A DNA stretch of 10,135 bases from Betaproteobacteria bacterium (GCA_005884255.1 VBDL01000022.1:1-10135), one strand, 5' to 3'. Shown: positions 1 to 7,026, counted from the stretch's first letter. The notes: generated from the sequence alone by a model not told the origin. A program made the numbers and translations.

Positions 1-667
1 CAACGCGGAGGCCGGCTTCCCCAGCTCGCGCGACAAGCTGCGCATGGTGGCCGCGCTGTTTCCGAACTACCTCCACGTAGTGGCGCTGAAGAGCGCGAAG
101 ATCCGCTCGCTGCACGACCTCAAGGGCAAGCGCGTGTCGGTCGGCGCGGCACGCAGCGGCAACGAGCTGAACGCGCGCGTGCTCCTCGGCGCAGCCGGCA
201 TGAGCTACGCCGACCTGCGCCGCGTGGACTACGTGCCCTACAACGACTCCATCGTGCTGATGCGCGATGGCCAGCTCGATGCGGCCATCGTCTCCGCGGG
301 CCTCGGCGTCAAAGTGGTGAGTGACCTGGCGGCCGTGGTGCCGGTGGACATCGTGCCGATCGACCCCGAGGTGGTGGCGCGCACCGACCGCGCGATGGCC
401 GCCGGCGTGATCCCCGCCGGCACCTATCCCGGCCAGGCGCGCGAGGTGCCCACCGCGGTGCTCGTGAACTTCCTCGTTACGCACAGCGAGGTGCCCGAGA
501 GCCTGGTGCACGACGCGCTGAAGGCGCTGTATGCGCACCTGCCGCAGCTGCGCGCGTCGCATGTCGCGGCCGCCGACATCGCGCGCGAGCGCGGCTTGAT
601 GAGCCGGCCCATCGCACTGCACCCGGGCGCCGAGCGCTATTTCCGCGAGATCGGGGTGCTGCACTGA
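1..667 (+). CDS. TAXI-family TRAP transporter solute-binding protein, 5'-truncated
   Basis: Periplasmic substrate-capture subunit of a tripartite ATP-independent periplasmic (TRAP) transporter of the TAXI class, which delivers carboxylate-type ligands to a membrane permease. The reading frame is open from base 2 and the start lies outside the window, so about 220 C-terminal residues are visible of a family that usually has about 310-330. The visible part starts with an N-A-E-A-G-F stretch and continues with L-F-P-N-Y-L-H-V-V, the S-L-H-D-L-K-G-K-R-V-S-V-G segment and G-S/R-S-G-N-E, all typical of the second half of the TAXI fold (NMT1/periplasmic binding type II). The internal ATG at 44 is not the true start. 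The gene ends in TGA at 665-667, nine bases before a DUF1850 gene, its usual companion. The ligand cannot be read from the sequence. Family assignment is confident. Confidence 0.88.
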   Translation, partial: NAEAGFPSSRDKLRMVAALFPNYLHVVALKSAKIRSLHDLKGKRVSVGAARSGNELNARVLLGAAGMSYADLRRVDYVPYNDSIVLMRDGQLDAAIVSAGLGVKVVSDLAAVVPVDIVPIDPEVVARTDRAMAAGVIPAGTYPGQAREVPTAVLVNFLVTHSEVPESLVHDALKALYAHLPQLRASHVAAADIARERGLMSRPIALHPGAERYFREIGVLH

Positions 668-676
668 TCGCGGCGC

Positions 677-1030
677 ATGGACATCTGCTTCGCGCTCGCG
701 CTGTCGTCCGCCGTGCTGCTGCGCGTGCCCGCGCCGCTCACGCTGAGCTGGCAGCACAGCGTCGAGCACTTCCGCATCGAGGAGGACTACGGCGTGCGCG
801 GCGATGCGCTGGTCCTCGCCGAAGTGCGCACGCAAGGCGTCGGCGCCGGTATCGATGTGCCGCGCGACGCGCGTTTCGAGGGCGGCTGGTGGCGCTTCAC
901 TCCCGCGGTGCCAGCGCTGCCGCATGTGCAGCTCGCGAACTCGACGTACGTCACGGGCTACACGTTGTGCAGCGTCCAGGGCTGCGAATATCTGGCCGGC
1001 GGGCAGGTGCTGGTGATGCGGCCCTGCTGA
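677..1030 (+). CDS. DUF1850 domain-containing protein (TRAP-TAXI accessory)
   Basis: Small protein of 117 aa in the DUF1850 family, whose biochemical role is unknown but which is repeatedly found beside TAXI-type TRAP transporter genes. Residues 1-21 are hydrophobic and may be an uncleaved anchor or export signal. They are followed by the family hallmark W-Q-H-S-V-E (about residues 25-30), then an acidic E-E-D stretch, a G-V-G-A-G-I turn (about 55-60), and an R-F-T-P-A-V-P core. ATG at 677 is the first possible start, because the TAXI stop codon lies in the same frame four codons earlier. There is no clear Shine-Dalgarno sequence, so translation is probably coupled to the TAXI gene. The next gene is tgt, not the fused 4TM/12TM permease often found here, so the permease must lie upstream or elsewhere. 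Confidence 0.82.
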   Translation: MDICFALALSSAVLLRVPAPLTLSWQHSVEHFRIEEDYGVRGDALVLAEVRTQGVGAGIDVPRDARFEGGWWRFTPAVPALPHVQLANSTYVTGYTLCSVQGCEYLAGGQVLVMRPC

Positions 1031-1043
1031 GACAATCGCCCGC
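1031..1043 (+). promoter_or_regulatory. Candidate -10 element for a leaderless tgt transcript
   Basis: GACAAT at 1031-1036 lies directly after the DUF1850 stop codon and ends seven bases before the tgt ATG. A transcript starting about seven bases downstream of such a -10 box would begin at or next to the A of the ATG, giving a leaderless mRNA. This fits the lack of any Shine-Dalgarno sequence before tgt. No good TTGACA-like -35 box is visible at the expected distance, so the call rests on the -10 and its spacing only. Confidence 0.35.
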
Positions 1044-2171
1044 ATGCTGCAGTTCGAATTGCTGAAGACCGACGGCCACGCGCGCCGCGGCCGCCTGACG
1101 CTCAACCACGGCGTGATCGAGACGCCGATCTTCATGCCGGTGGGCACCTACGGCACCGTCAAGGGCGTGATGCCCCAGTCGCTCGACGCGATGGGCGCGC
1201 AGATCATCCTCGGCAACACCTTTCACCTGTGGCTGCGCCCGGGACTCGACGTCGTCAAGCAGTTCGGCGGCCTGCACCGCTTCGAAGCCTGGCACAAGCC
1301 CATCCTCACCGACAGCGGCGGCTTCCAGGTGTGGAGCCTCGGCGAGATGCGCAAGATCAGCGAGGAGGGCGTGCGCTTCGCATCGCCGGTCAATGGCGAC
1401 AAGCTCTTCCTCACGCCCGAGGTCAGCATGCAGATCCAGACGGTGCTCAATTCCGACGTCGTCATGCAGTTCGACGAATGCACGCCGTACGAGACCAAGG
1501 GCCACATCACCACGGAGAACGAGGCCCGCGCATCGATGGAGCTCAGCCTGCGCTGGGCGCGGCGCTGCGTCGCCGAGTTCGACAGGCTGCAAAACCCCAA
1601 TGCGCTGTTCGGCATCGTGCAGGGCGGGATGTTCGAGCAGCTGCGCGAAGCCTCGCTCGCGTCGCTGGTCGAGCTCGACCTGCCCGGCTACGCGATCGGC
1701 GGCGTCAGCGTCGGCGAGCCGAAGGAGGAGATGCGGCGCATCGTCGCGCACACGCCGCACCGGCTGCCGGCCAGCAAACCGCGCTACCTGATGGGTGTGG
1801 GCACGCCGGAGGACCTGGTCGAAGGCGTGGCGAACGGCGTGGACCTGTTCGACTGCGTGATGCCCACGCGCAATGCGCGCAACGGTCACCTGTTCACGCG
1901 CTTTGGCGACCTGCGGCTGCGCAACGCCCGCTACAAGACCGACGAGGCGCCGATCGACCCCACCTGCGGCTGCCACACCTGCGGCCACTTCAGCCGCGCC
2001 TATCTGCACCACCTGGACCGCTGCGGCGAGATGCTGGGCCCGATGCTCACCAGCATCCACAACCTGCACTACTACCTGAACCTGATGCGCGAGGTTCGGC
2101 AGGCGCTCGATGAAGACCGCTTCGCCGCGTTCCAGCAGCGGTTCGCTGCGGATCGGGCGCGCGGGATATAG
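1044..2171 (+). CDS. tgt: Queuine tRNA-ribosyltransferase (tRNA-guanine transglycosylase)
   Basis: Cytoplasmic zinc enzyme that exchanges guanine-34 in the anticodon of tRNA-Asp, -Asn, -His and -Tyr for the queuosine precursor preQ1. The protein is 375 aa, the normal bacterial length, and appears intact. Visible landmarks: the N-terminal T-P-I-F-M-P-V-G-T segment (27-35); D-S-G-G-F-Q-V at 90-96 with the general-acid/base Asp90; G-I-V-Q-G-G (190-195); A-I-G-G-V-S-V-G-E (217-225); and V-D-L-F-D-C-V-M-P-T-R (266-276), where Asp270 matches the catalytic nucleophile (Asp264 in E. coli). The tRNA-recognition T-R-N-A-R follows at 275-279. The zinc site is Cys308, Cys310, Cys313 and His339. ATG at 1044 is 13 bases after the DUF1850 stop and lacks a Shine-Dalgarno. 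A membrane protein gene follows eight bases after the stop. No queA or yajC/secD is visible nearby. Confidence 0.97.
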   Translation: MLQFELLKTDGHARRGRLTLNHGVIETPIFMPVGTYGTVKGVMPQSLDAMGAQIILGNTFHLWLRPGLDVVKQFGGLHRFEAWHKPILTDSGGFQVWSLGEMRKISEEGVRFASPVNGDKLFLTPEVSMQIQTVLNSDVVMQFDECTPYETKGHITTENEARASMELSLRWARRCVAEFDRLQNPNALFGIVQGGMFEQLREASLASLVELDLPGYAIGGVSVGEPKEEMRRIVAHTPHRLPASKPRYLMGVGTPEDLVEGVANGVDLFDCVMPTRNARNGHLFTRFGDLRLRNARYKTDEAPIDPTCGCHTCGHFSRAYLHHLDRCGEMLGPMLTSIHNLHYYLNLMREVRQALDEDRFAAFQQRFAADRARGI

Positions 2172-2179
2172 GGTTGGCC

Positions 2180-2695
2180 ATGCGCTGGTTGCTCCACGCG
2201 CTGAAGACGGTTGCCACCTGGCTGCTGGCGCTGCTGGTCCTGTTCGAGGAATGGGGTTGGGAGCCGCTCGCGCGCCTGCTGGGGCAGCTCGCGAAGCTGC
2301 CACTCATCGGCTGGCTCGAGCAGCGCGTCGCGCGGCTGCCGTCCTATGCGGCGGTGGCGGTGTTCTTCGTGCCCGCCATCCTGCTGCTGCCGATCAAGCT
2401 GCTCGCGCTGTGGATCATCGGCCGCGGTCATGCGCTGCTCGGCGTGGCGGTGATCGTCATCGCCAAGGTCGCCGGCACCGCGGTGGTGGCGCGCCTGTTC
2501 ATGCTCACCAAGCCGGCGCTGATGCGCCTGGCGTGGTTCGAGCGCTGGTACACGCGCTGGGCGGTGTGGAAGGCTGTGCTGCTCGAGCGCGTGCGCGCTT
2601 CGATGGCGTGGCGCGCAGCACGCAGCGTGAAGGCCTCGGTGAAGAAGCGGCTGCGCAGCTGGCGCCGCGTATTCGACTCAACCGGCGGCCAGTAG
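2180..2695 (+). CDS. Conserved membrane protein of unknown function
   Basis: A 171-aa protein with no recognised named domain. From the N-terminus it shows a hydrophobic helix (about 4-22), an E-E-W-G-W-E motif (about 23-28), an amphipathic linker with L-P-S-Y-A, then two strongly hydrophobic helices (about 54-76 and 80-105). The G-T-A-V-V-A-R-L-F and L-T-K-P-A-L-M segments follow, and the tail is very basic (about 130-171). The pattern resembles small integral membrane proteins seen in many alpha- and betaproteobacteria (from memory, no family name known). ATG at 2180 is preferred over the TTG two codons earlier because a weak AGGG (2170-2173) sits six bases before the ATG and would abut the TTG. 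It probably shares a transcript with tgt, eight bases upstream. Its last 18 bases overlap the 3' end of the convergent MFS-PlsC gene. Confidence 0.72.
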   Translation: MRWLLHALKTVATWLLALLVLFEEWGWEPLARLLGQLAKLPLIGWLEQRVARLPSYAAVAVFFVPAILLLPIKLLALWIIGRGHALLGVAVIVIAKVAGTAVVARLFMLTKPALMRLAWFERWYTRWAVWKAVLLERVRASMAWRAARSVKASVKKRLRSWRRVFDSTGGQ

Positions 2696-4573
2696 CGCGC
2701 CCACGCGCTCGCGCAAGCCTTCGGGGCTGACCTGCGGCGCCGCCACCGGCTCGCCGGCCACCAGCCCGACGCGGCTGAACAGCCCGCGGCGGAAGGGCTT
2801 GACCATCGCGGTGCCGCGTTCGACGCGCGAGAAGAACGAGCCCCACAGGTTCTGCAGCGCCAGCGGCACCACCGGCACCGGGTGCGTCTCGAGGATCTTC
2901 ATGATGCCGCCCTTGAAGGGCTGCAGCTCGCCATCCTTGGTGATGCCGCCTTCGGGGAAGATGCACAGCAGATCGCCGTCGTCGAGCACTTGCCGCGCCT
3001 GCGCGAAGGCGCGCTCGTAGGTCGCCGGGTCATCCTTCTGCGGCGCGATCGGGATCGCCTTGCCAAGCCGGAAGAAGGTGCCGAGCACGGGGACCGCGAA
3101 GATTTTGTGGTCCATGATGAAGCGGATGGGGCGCGGGCTGGCGGCCATCAGCAGCACCGCGTCGATGAAGCTGACGTGGTTGCACACGAGGATCGCGGCG
3201 CCCTCGGCAGGAATGTTCTCGTCGCCGCGCACCTTGAAGCGGTAGATGCAGCGTGACGCGATGAAGGCGACGAAGCGCAGCAGGTACTCCGGCACCACCA
3301 GGAAGATGTAGAAGGCGACCAGCGCGTTGGCGATGCCGGTGGCGAGGAAGACCTGCGGCACCGTGAAGCCGGCCTTGAGCATCACGCCCGCGATCACGCT
3401 GCTGGCGATCATGAACAGCGCGTTGAGGATGTTGTTCGCCGCGATGATGCGCGCGCGGTGCGAGGGTTGCGCGCGCAGCTGGATCAGCGCATACATCGGC
3501 ACGCTGTACAGGCCGGCGAACAGCGACAGCAGCGCCAGGTCCATCATCACGCGCCAGTGCGCCGTCTGCGCGACGAAGGCGGCCAGGCCCATCACCGCCG
3601 AGGGTGGCAGCGCGCGCGACGCGAAGTACAGGTCGATGGCGAACACGCTCATGCCGATGGCGCCCAGCGGCACCAGGCCGATCTCCACATGGCGCTTCGA
3701 CAGCACCTCGCACAACAGCGACCCGACGCCGATGCCGATCGAGAACACCACCAGCAGCAGCGACGCGACGTGCTCGTCGCCATGCAGCACCTCCTTCGCG
3801 AACGACGGGAACTGGCTCAGGAACACCGCGCCGAAGAACCACATCCACGAGATGCCGAGCAGCGAGCGGAAGACCACGATGTTGCCGTGCGCGAGCTTGA
3901 GGTTGCGCAGCGTCTCGGTCACCGGGTTCCAGTTGATGCGCAAGTGCGGATCGGTCGACGGCGAGCGCGGCACGAATTGCGCTGTGGCGCGGCCGAGCAG
4001 CGCAACGCCGATGCAGGCCCAGCCGACGACGCGCGCGCCGACCTCGGGCAGTGCGATCAGCAGACCGCCGGCCACGTTGCCGAGCAGGATCGCGACGAAG
4101 GTGCCCATCTCGACCATGCCGTTGCCGCCGGTGAGCTCGCGCTCGTTCAGGTGCTGCGGCAGATAGGCGTACTTCACCGGGCCGAACAAGGTGGAGTGCA
4201 GGCCCATCAGGAACACGCAGCCGAGCAGCAGCGTGACCTGGTGCGTGGCGAAGCCGATCGCCGCGGTGACCATGATCGCCACCTCCAGCCACTTGACGAA
4301 GCGGATCAGCGTCGCCTTGTCGTGCTTGTCGGCGAGCTGCCCGCTCGTGGCCGAGAACAGCAGGAAGGGCAGGATGAAGAGCGCGCCGATCACGAGGCCC
4401 GCCATTGCCGGCGGCAGCCAGCCGACCTCGAGCTGATAGGTCACCAGCACCGTGAAGGCGAACTTGAACAGGTTGTCGTTCGCGGCGCCGAGGAACTGCG
4501 TCCAGAAGAAGGGCGCGAAGCGGCGTTGCTTCAGCAGCGCGAACTGGTTGGGATGCTCGCTGTGCGGGGTCAT
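2678..4573 (-). CDS. MFS transporter-PlsC acyltransferase fusion (LplT-like/1-acylglycerophosphate acyltransferase)
   Basis: Inner-membrane protein of 631 aa joining a lysophospholipid-transporter-like MFS domain to a glycerolipid acyltransferase. The likely role is importing and re-acylating lysophospholipids, as for E. coli LplT with Aas. The N-terminal half (about 10-430, roughly 12 helices) carries F-F-W-T-Q-F-L-G-A-A-N-D-N (22-34), L-F-G-P-V-K-Y (129-135) and T-G-G-N-G-M-V-E (148-155), all LplT-like. The C-terminal PlsC domain (about 445-625) has the catalytic H-x4-D (His466, Asp471), G-K-A-I-P-I (504-509), F-P-E-G-G (539-543) and V-P-L-A-L (569-573). The acyl-ACP synthetase (AMP-binding) domain present in longer relatives is absent. 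The ATG at 4573 is supported by a perfect AGGAGG nine bases upstream and an ATGA overlap with the amidohydrolase stop. It is the last gene of the minus-strand operon. Substrate direction is inferred. Confidence 0.88.
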   Translation of the reverse strand: MTPHSEHPNQFALLKQRRFAPFFWTQFLGAANDNLFKFAFTVLVTYQLEVGWLPPAMAGLVIGALFILPFLLFSATSGQLADKHDKATLIRFVKWLEVAIMVTAAIGFATHQVTLLLGCVFLMGLHSTLFGPVKYAYLPQHLNERELTGGNGMVEMGTFVAILLGNVAGGLLIALPEVGARVVGWACIGVALLGRATAQFVPRSPSTDPHLRINWNPVTETLRNLKLAHGNIVVFRSLLGISWMWFFGAVFLSQFPSFAKEVLHGDEHVASLLLVVFSIGIGVGSLLCEVLSKRHVEIGLVPLGAIGMSVFAIDLYFASRALPPSAVMGLAAFVAQTAHWRVMMDLALLSLFAGLYSVPMYALIQLRAQPSHRARIIAANNILNALFMIASSVIAGVMLKAGFTVPQVFLATGIANALVAFYIFLVVPEYLLRFVAFIASRCIYRFKVRGDENIPAEGAAILVCNHVSFIDAVLLMAASPRPIRFIMDHKIFAVPVLGTFFRLGKAIPIAPQKDDPATYERAFAQARQVLDDGDLLCIFPEGGITKDGELQPFKGGIMKILETHPVPVVPLALQNLWGSFFSRVERGTAMVKPFRRGLFSRVGLVAGEPVAAPQVSPEGLRERVGALLAAG

Positions 4574-5832
4574 CGGGTCGTTCCTCCTGTGGCTAGCGCA
4601 CTGTAGCCGCGGCCGGCCCACAGGCGCCTGGTGTCGAACACCAGGGGGTGCAGGCGCGCCGTGCCGCTTCTCACACTGCGCTTGAGCACGAACTCGAAGA
4701 GCAGCGGATTGTGATCACGAATCGCTCGCAGCGGCGCGACGGCCGCCTCGTCGAGCAGGCCTTCGGCTGCCAGGCCCGCCGGGTCGTACAGTGGCATCAC
4801 GCCGGGCAGCGGGTAGTCCGAGCCGTGCAGCAGCCGCGCGTGCCAGTCGTCGCGCTGCAGCAGCGTGCGCCACACGGTGGGCCGGCGGTTCACCTGGAAC
4901 ACGGCCGACAGGTCGGCATAGAGCAGGCCGCGCCAGGCCGGCTCGTCCATCAGGCGCGCCCACAGGTCGAACGCGGCGCGCCGCGGCTGCGAGCGCCGGT
5001 CGAGGTCGAGCGCCGCGCCGAGCGAAGCGGCATGCGCGACGACGACGGTGACGCCCGCCTCCAATGCGGCGCGCACGCGCAGCGGGTTGCCGTAGGCCTC
5101 GCGGTCGGCGCCGGTCACCGCCTTCTCCTCGCCGCAGTGCACGATGAGCGGCACGCGCCGCGCGCGCAGGCGCTCGTAGAACGGCCGGCAGCGCGCATCG
5201 CGCAGGTCGATGTTCATCGCGCTGGGCAGCCACTTCAGCGCCAGCGCGCCGGCGGCGAGCGTGGCGTCGAGTCGCTCGAGCGCATCGTGCCGGTAGGGGT
5301 GCACCGAGGCGACCCAGCCGAAGCGCTCGGGGCTGGCGGCGGCCACTTGCGCGGCATAGGTGTTCGGCACATGGAAGGTGGTCCATTGCGGCGCGACGTC
5401 GCCGCGGTCGTCGCAGGCCTGGTCGAAGGCGAAGAGCAGCCAACGCGCGCCGCTGGGGAAGTCGCTGGCCAGCGCGCGCAAGCGCGCGACGTAGGCCACA
5501 TCGACGGACGCGGCGTCCGGCGCGACACAGGCCGCGTTGAGCAGCACCTTGCGGCGCAGCACTTCCACCGGATGCCACCACTGCTGCATCGACGCGTGCA
5601 CGGTGCAGCCGGAGCCGGAGTCGCCGGTGCCCAGCAGGTGGGCGTGCATGTCCCACAGCGCGACGGGGTCGATGTCGTCGAAGGCCTGCACGAGCAGCGG
5701 GTGCTGCGCCAGTTCGGCCGGCAACGCGGCGCGGCAGGGGTTGCGCCAGCCACCGGCGCGCGCGTCGAGCCCGGTGAACAGGCCCGCGCTCAGGGCGGCG
5801 CTGCAGCACAGAACGTGGCGACGCTGGATCAT
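4570..5832 (-). CDS. Exported amidohydrolase family protein (Amidohydro_2 type)
   Basis: Metal-dependent hydrolase of 420 aa with a TIM-barrel amidohydrolase signature; the substrate is unknown. Residues 1-26 form a likely export signal with paired arginines (R-R-H-V-L-C, positions 4-9), a hydrophobic stretch and A-R-A, suggestive of the Tat route though not a perfect motif. Metal-site residues are all in order: D-M-H-A-H (His63, His65), A-L-K-W-L-P (Lys200), I-V-H-C-G-E-E (His232), V-V-A-H-A-A (His267) and H-G-S-D-Y-P (Asp339). The ATG at 5832 is chosen because it starts just before the signal peptide; an in-frame GTG at 5877 would run into the DUF2145 gene. No good ribosome binding site is seen. 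It begins 10 bases after the DUF2145 stop and its TGA overlaps the MFS-PlsC ATG (ATGA), so translation is probably coupled. Lactonase, decarboxylase or amidase activity are all possible. Confidence 0.82.
   Translation of the reverse strand: MIQRRHVLCCSAALSAGLFTGLDARAGGWRNPCRAALPAELAQHPLLVQAFDDIDPVALWDMHAHLLGTGDSGSGCTVHASMQQWWHPVEVLRRKVLLNAACVAPDAASVDVAYVARLRALASDFPSGARWLLFAFDQACDDRGDVAPQWTTFHVPNTYAAQVAAASPERFGWVASVHPYRHDALERLDATLAAGALALKWLPSAMNIDLRDARCRPFYERLRARRVPLIVHCGEEKAVTGADREAYGNPLRVRAALEAGVTVVVAHAASLGAALDLDRRSQPRRAAFDLWARLMDEPAWRGLLYADLSAVFQVNRRPTVWRTLLQRDDWHARLLHGSDYPLPGVMPLYDPAGLAAEGLLDEAAVAPLRAIRDHNPLLFEFVLKRSVRSGTARLHPLVFDTRRLWAGRGYSALATGGTTR
4583..4588 (-). promoter_or_regulatory. 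Strong Shine-Dalgarno of the MFS-PlsC gene
   Basis: The minus strand reads AGGAGG here, nine bases before the ATG at 4573, and it lies inside the last codons of the amidohydrolase gene. It fixes the start and rejects the longer in-frame extension to 4621. It is the best ribosome binding site in the operon, so this last gene may be translated more strongly than its neighbours. Confidence 0.8.
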
Positions 5833-5842
5833 GTCGTACGTT

Positions 5843-6616
5843 TTAGTACACGGCGAGCGTCGCTGCACCCAGCCCACTGCGCTGCAGCCACGCGAATACC
5901 GAGTCGACGCTGACGGTTTCGATGCGATCGCTGAAGCGCTTGTCGTTCGGGTGGTCGTCGAAGGCGATGTTGGCGCGCGTCATGCGTGCACCCAGTCGCG
6001 TCAGCGGCCCCAGGCGCAAGGTGGTCGGCCGGTAGTCGTGCAGCTGCAGCCAGGCCTGCGCCTGGCGGCGCGTCGTGGCCGCCGGCTCCAGCGCGCCGGC
6101 CAGCGTCTCGAGCGCCCACTGATTGCTCTGCTGGTAGCGCGTCGCCCACGGGTAGGCGAGCATGCTGTAGGCCGGCGTGTGCCATTGCGTGACGCGCTGG
6201 TTGTCGCGCAGCAGCGGCAGCAGTTTCTGTTGCGCGTCCGGCGCGAGCACGACGATGCCGGCTTCGTAGCGCTGCATGCGGTCGAGGAAGAACTCGCCGA
6301 GGCCCTGGCGGTACAGCGAGGCTTCCGCGCGGCCGCAGTCGTTGAGCTTGTGCACGACGCGCCATGCGGAGGCTTCGCTGTCGCGGTAGGCGAAGCCGAG
6401 GTGCGAGTAGTGCAGGCCGTATTGGCTCAGGTCCTGACCGACGCGCCCGATCATCACCACCTGCGCTCCGCTGGCGTCGAGGCGCTGCCGCGCGGCTTCC
6501 GCCAAGTGCATGCCTCGCTCGACATCGCCGACAGCCAATGGGCGCTCTTCGCAGGGGCGCCCCGCGTGCGCTGCGGCCGTGGCGAGCAGCAGCAGCCCGA
6601 TCAGCAGGCGCCTCAT
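5843..6616 (-). CDS. DUF2145 family exported protein
   Basis: A 257-aa protein of the uncharacterised DUF2145 family. Residues 1-18 are a clear Sec-type signal peptide ending in A-H-A, so the mature protein should be periplasmic. Family landmarks are L-H-Y-S-H-L-G-F-A (68-76), W-R-V-V-H-K-L-N-D-C-G (85-95), L-Y-R-Q-G (101-105), and P-W-A-T-R-Y-Q-Q-S-N-Q-W-A-L-E (156-170). The Y-S-H-x-G element loosely recalls the His-containing strand of permuted NlpC/P60-like (YiiX-type) hydrolases. That is only a resemblance and no catalytic Cys can be assigned (Cys22 and Cys94 are the only cysteines). The ATG at 6616 forms an ATGA overlap with the stop of the preceding 137-aa gene, and the TAA at 5843-5845 is 10 bases from the amidohydrolase start. 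Length is normal for the family and no lesion is seen. Confidence 0.83.
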   Translation of the reverse strand: MRRLLIGLLLLATAAAHAGRPCEERPLAVGDVERGMHLAEAARQRLDASGAQVVMIGRVGQDLSQYGLHYSHLGFAYRDSEASAWRVVHKLNDCGRAEASLYRQGLGEFFLDRMQRYEAGIVVLAPDAQQKLLPLLRDNQRVTQWHTPAYSMLAYPWATRYQQSNQWALETLAGALEPAATTRRQAQAWLQLHDYRPTTLRLGPLTRLGARMTRANIAFDDHPNDKRFSDRIETVSVDSVFAWLQRSGLGAATLAVY

Positions 6617-7026
6617 CGCGTGATGCGCTCGTTGTACAGCAGCGCCGCGCCGATCTGGTTGGGGATGAAGGCCAGCGCCTGGCCCGCGGCGGACAGCACC
6701 CAGCCGGTGCTCACCGCGGTGACCAGCACCGCGCTGCCGACCGCGAGCGACGCGGCGCCGGCCACCTGGCCCGAGAAGCGCAGCGTGGCGAGGGCGCCGT
6801 CGGACGCGCGCTCCAGCACGACCACCATGCCGGTGGCCGAGGCCTCGACGGTGACCACGCTCAGCGTGACGCCGGCCGAGAAGATCATCACCGGGGCGGC
6901 GACCGACACCGCGACCGGCAGCAGCGACAGCGCGCTCGCTTCGGAAATCGACGATTGCGCTTGCGACGCCGGGACGATGCCAGCCGTCAGCGCGGCGCAC
7001 AGGGTGAGCTTGCGAAGCACGTTCAT
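6613..7026 (-). CDS. Hypothetical exported/membrane protein, 137 aa, paired with DUF2145
   Basis: No function is known. Residues 1-23 look like a signal peptide (M-N-V-L-R-K-L followed by a hydrophobic core and A-S-Q-A). The mature part is unusually rich in Ala, Val, Ser and Gly, with two long hydrophobic stretches (about 32-60 and 86-120) flanking a more polar V-L-E-R-A-S-D-G-A segment (69-78). The end carries F-I-P-N-Q-I-G and Y-N-E-R-I-T-R. From memory, similar proteins occur next to DUF2145 genes in other Burkholderiales; a search is needed to confirm this. A GAGGGG Shine-Dalgarno (minus strand, 7034-7039) lies seven bases before the ATG. ATGA overlaps at both ends join it to the YiaA-like gene upstream and DUF2145 downstream, so it is expressed with them. 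Confidence 0.78.
   Translation of the reverse strand: MNVLRKLTLCAALTAGIVPASQAQSSISEASALSLLPVAVSVAAPVMIFSAGVTLSVVTVEASATGMVVVLERASDGALATLRFSGQVAGAASLAVGSAVLVTAVSTGWVLSAAGQALAFIPNQIGAALLYNERITR

Noticed and set aside
951..2303. Long 450-codon open frame on the minus strand opposite tgt.
   Set aside because: It is antisense to an intact, unmistakable tgt gene. The product is Ala/Arg/His-rich low-complexity sequence with no domain, the usual effect of GC-rich third positions.
3458..4606. 382-codon + strand open frame opposite the MFS-PlsC gene.
   Set aside because: It is the antisense shadow of a well-conserved gene, with a biased R/E/Q/H-rich product and no recognisable domain.
4574..4621. N-terminal extension of the MFS-PlsC protein by 16 residues.
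   Set aside because: A perfect AGGAGG nine bases before the ATG at 4573 decides the shorter start, and the extension has no homology-like features.
4648..5913. 421-codon + strand open frame opposite the amidohydrolase.
   Set aside because: The minus strand carries the full metal-site motifs. The + strand translation is repetitive and has no family features.
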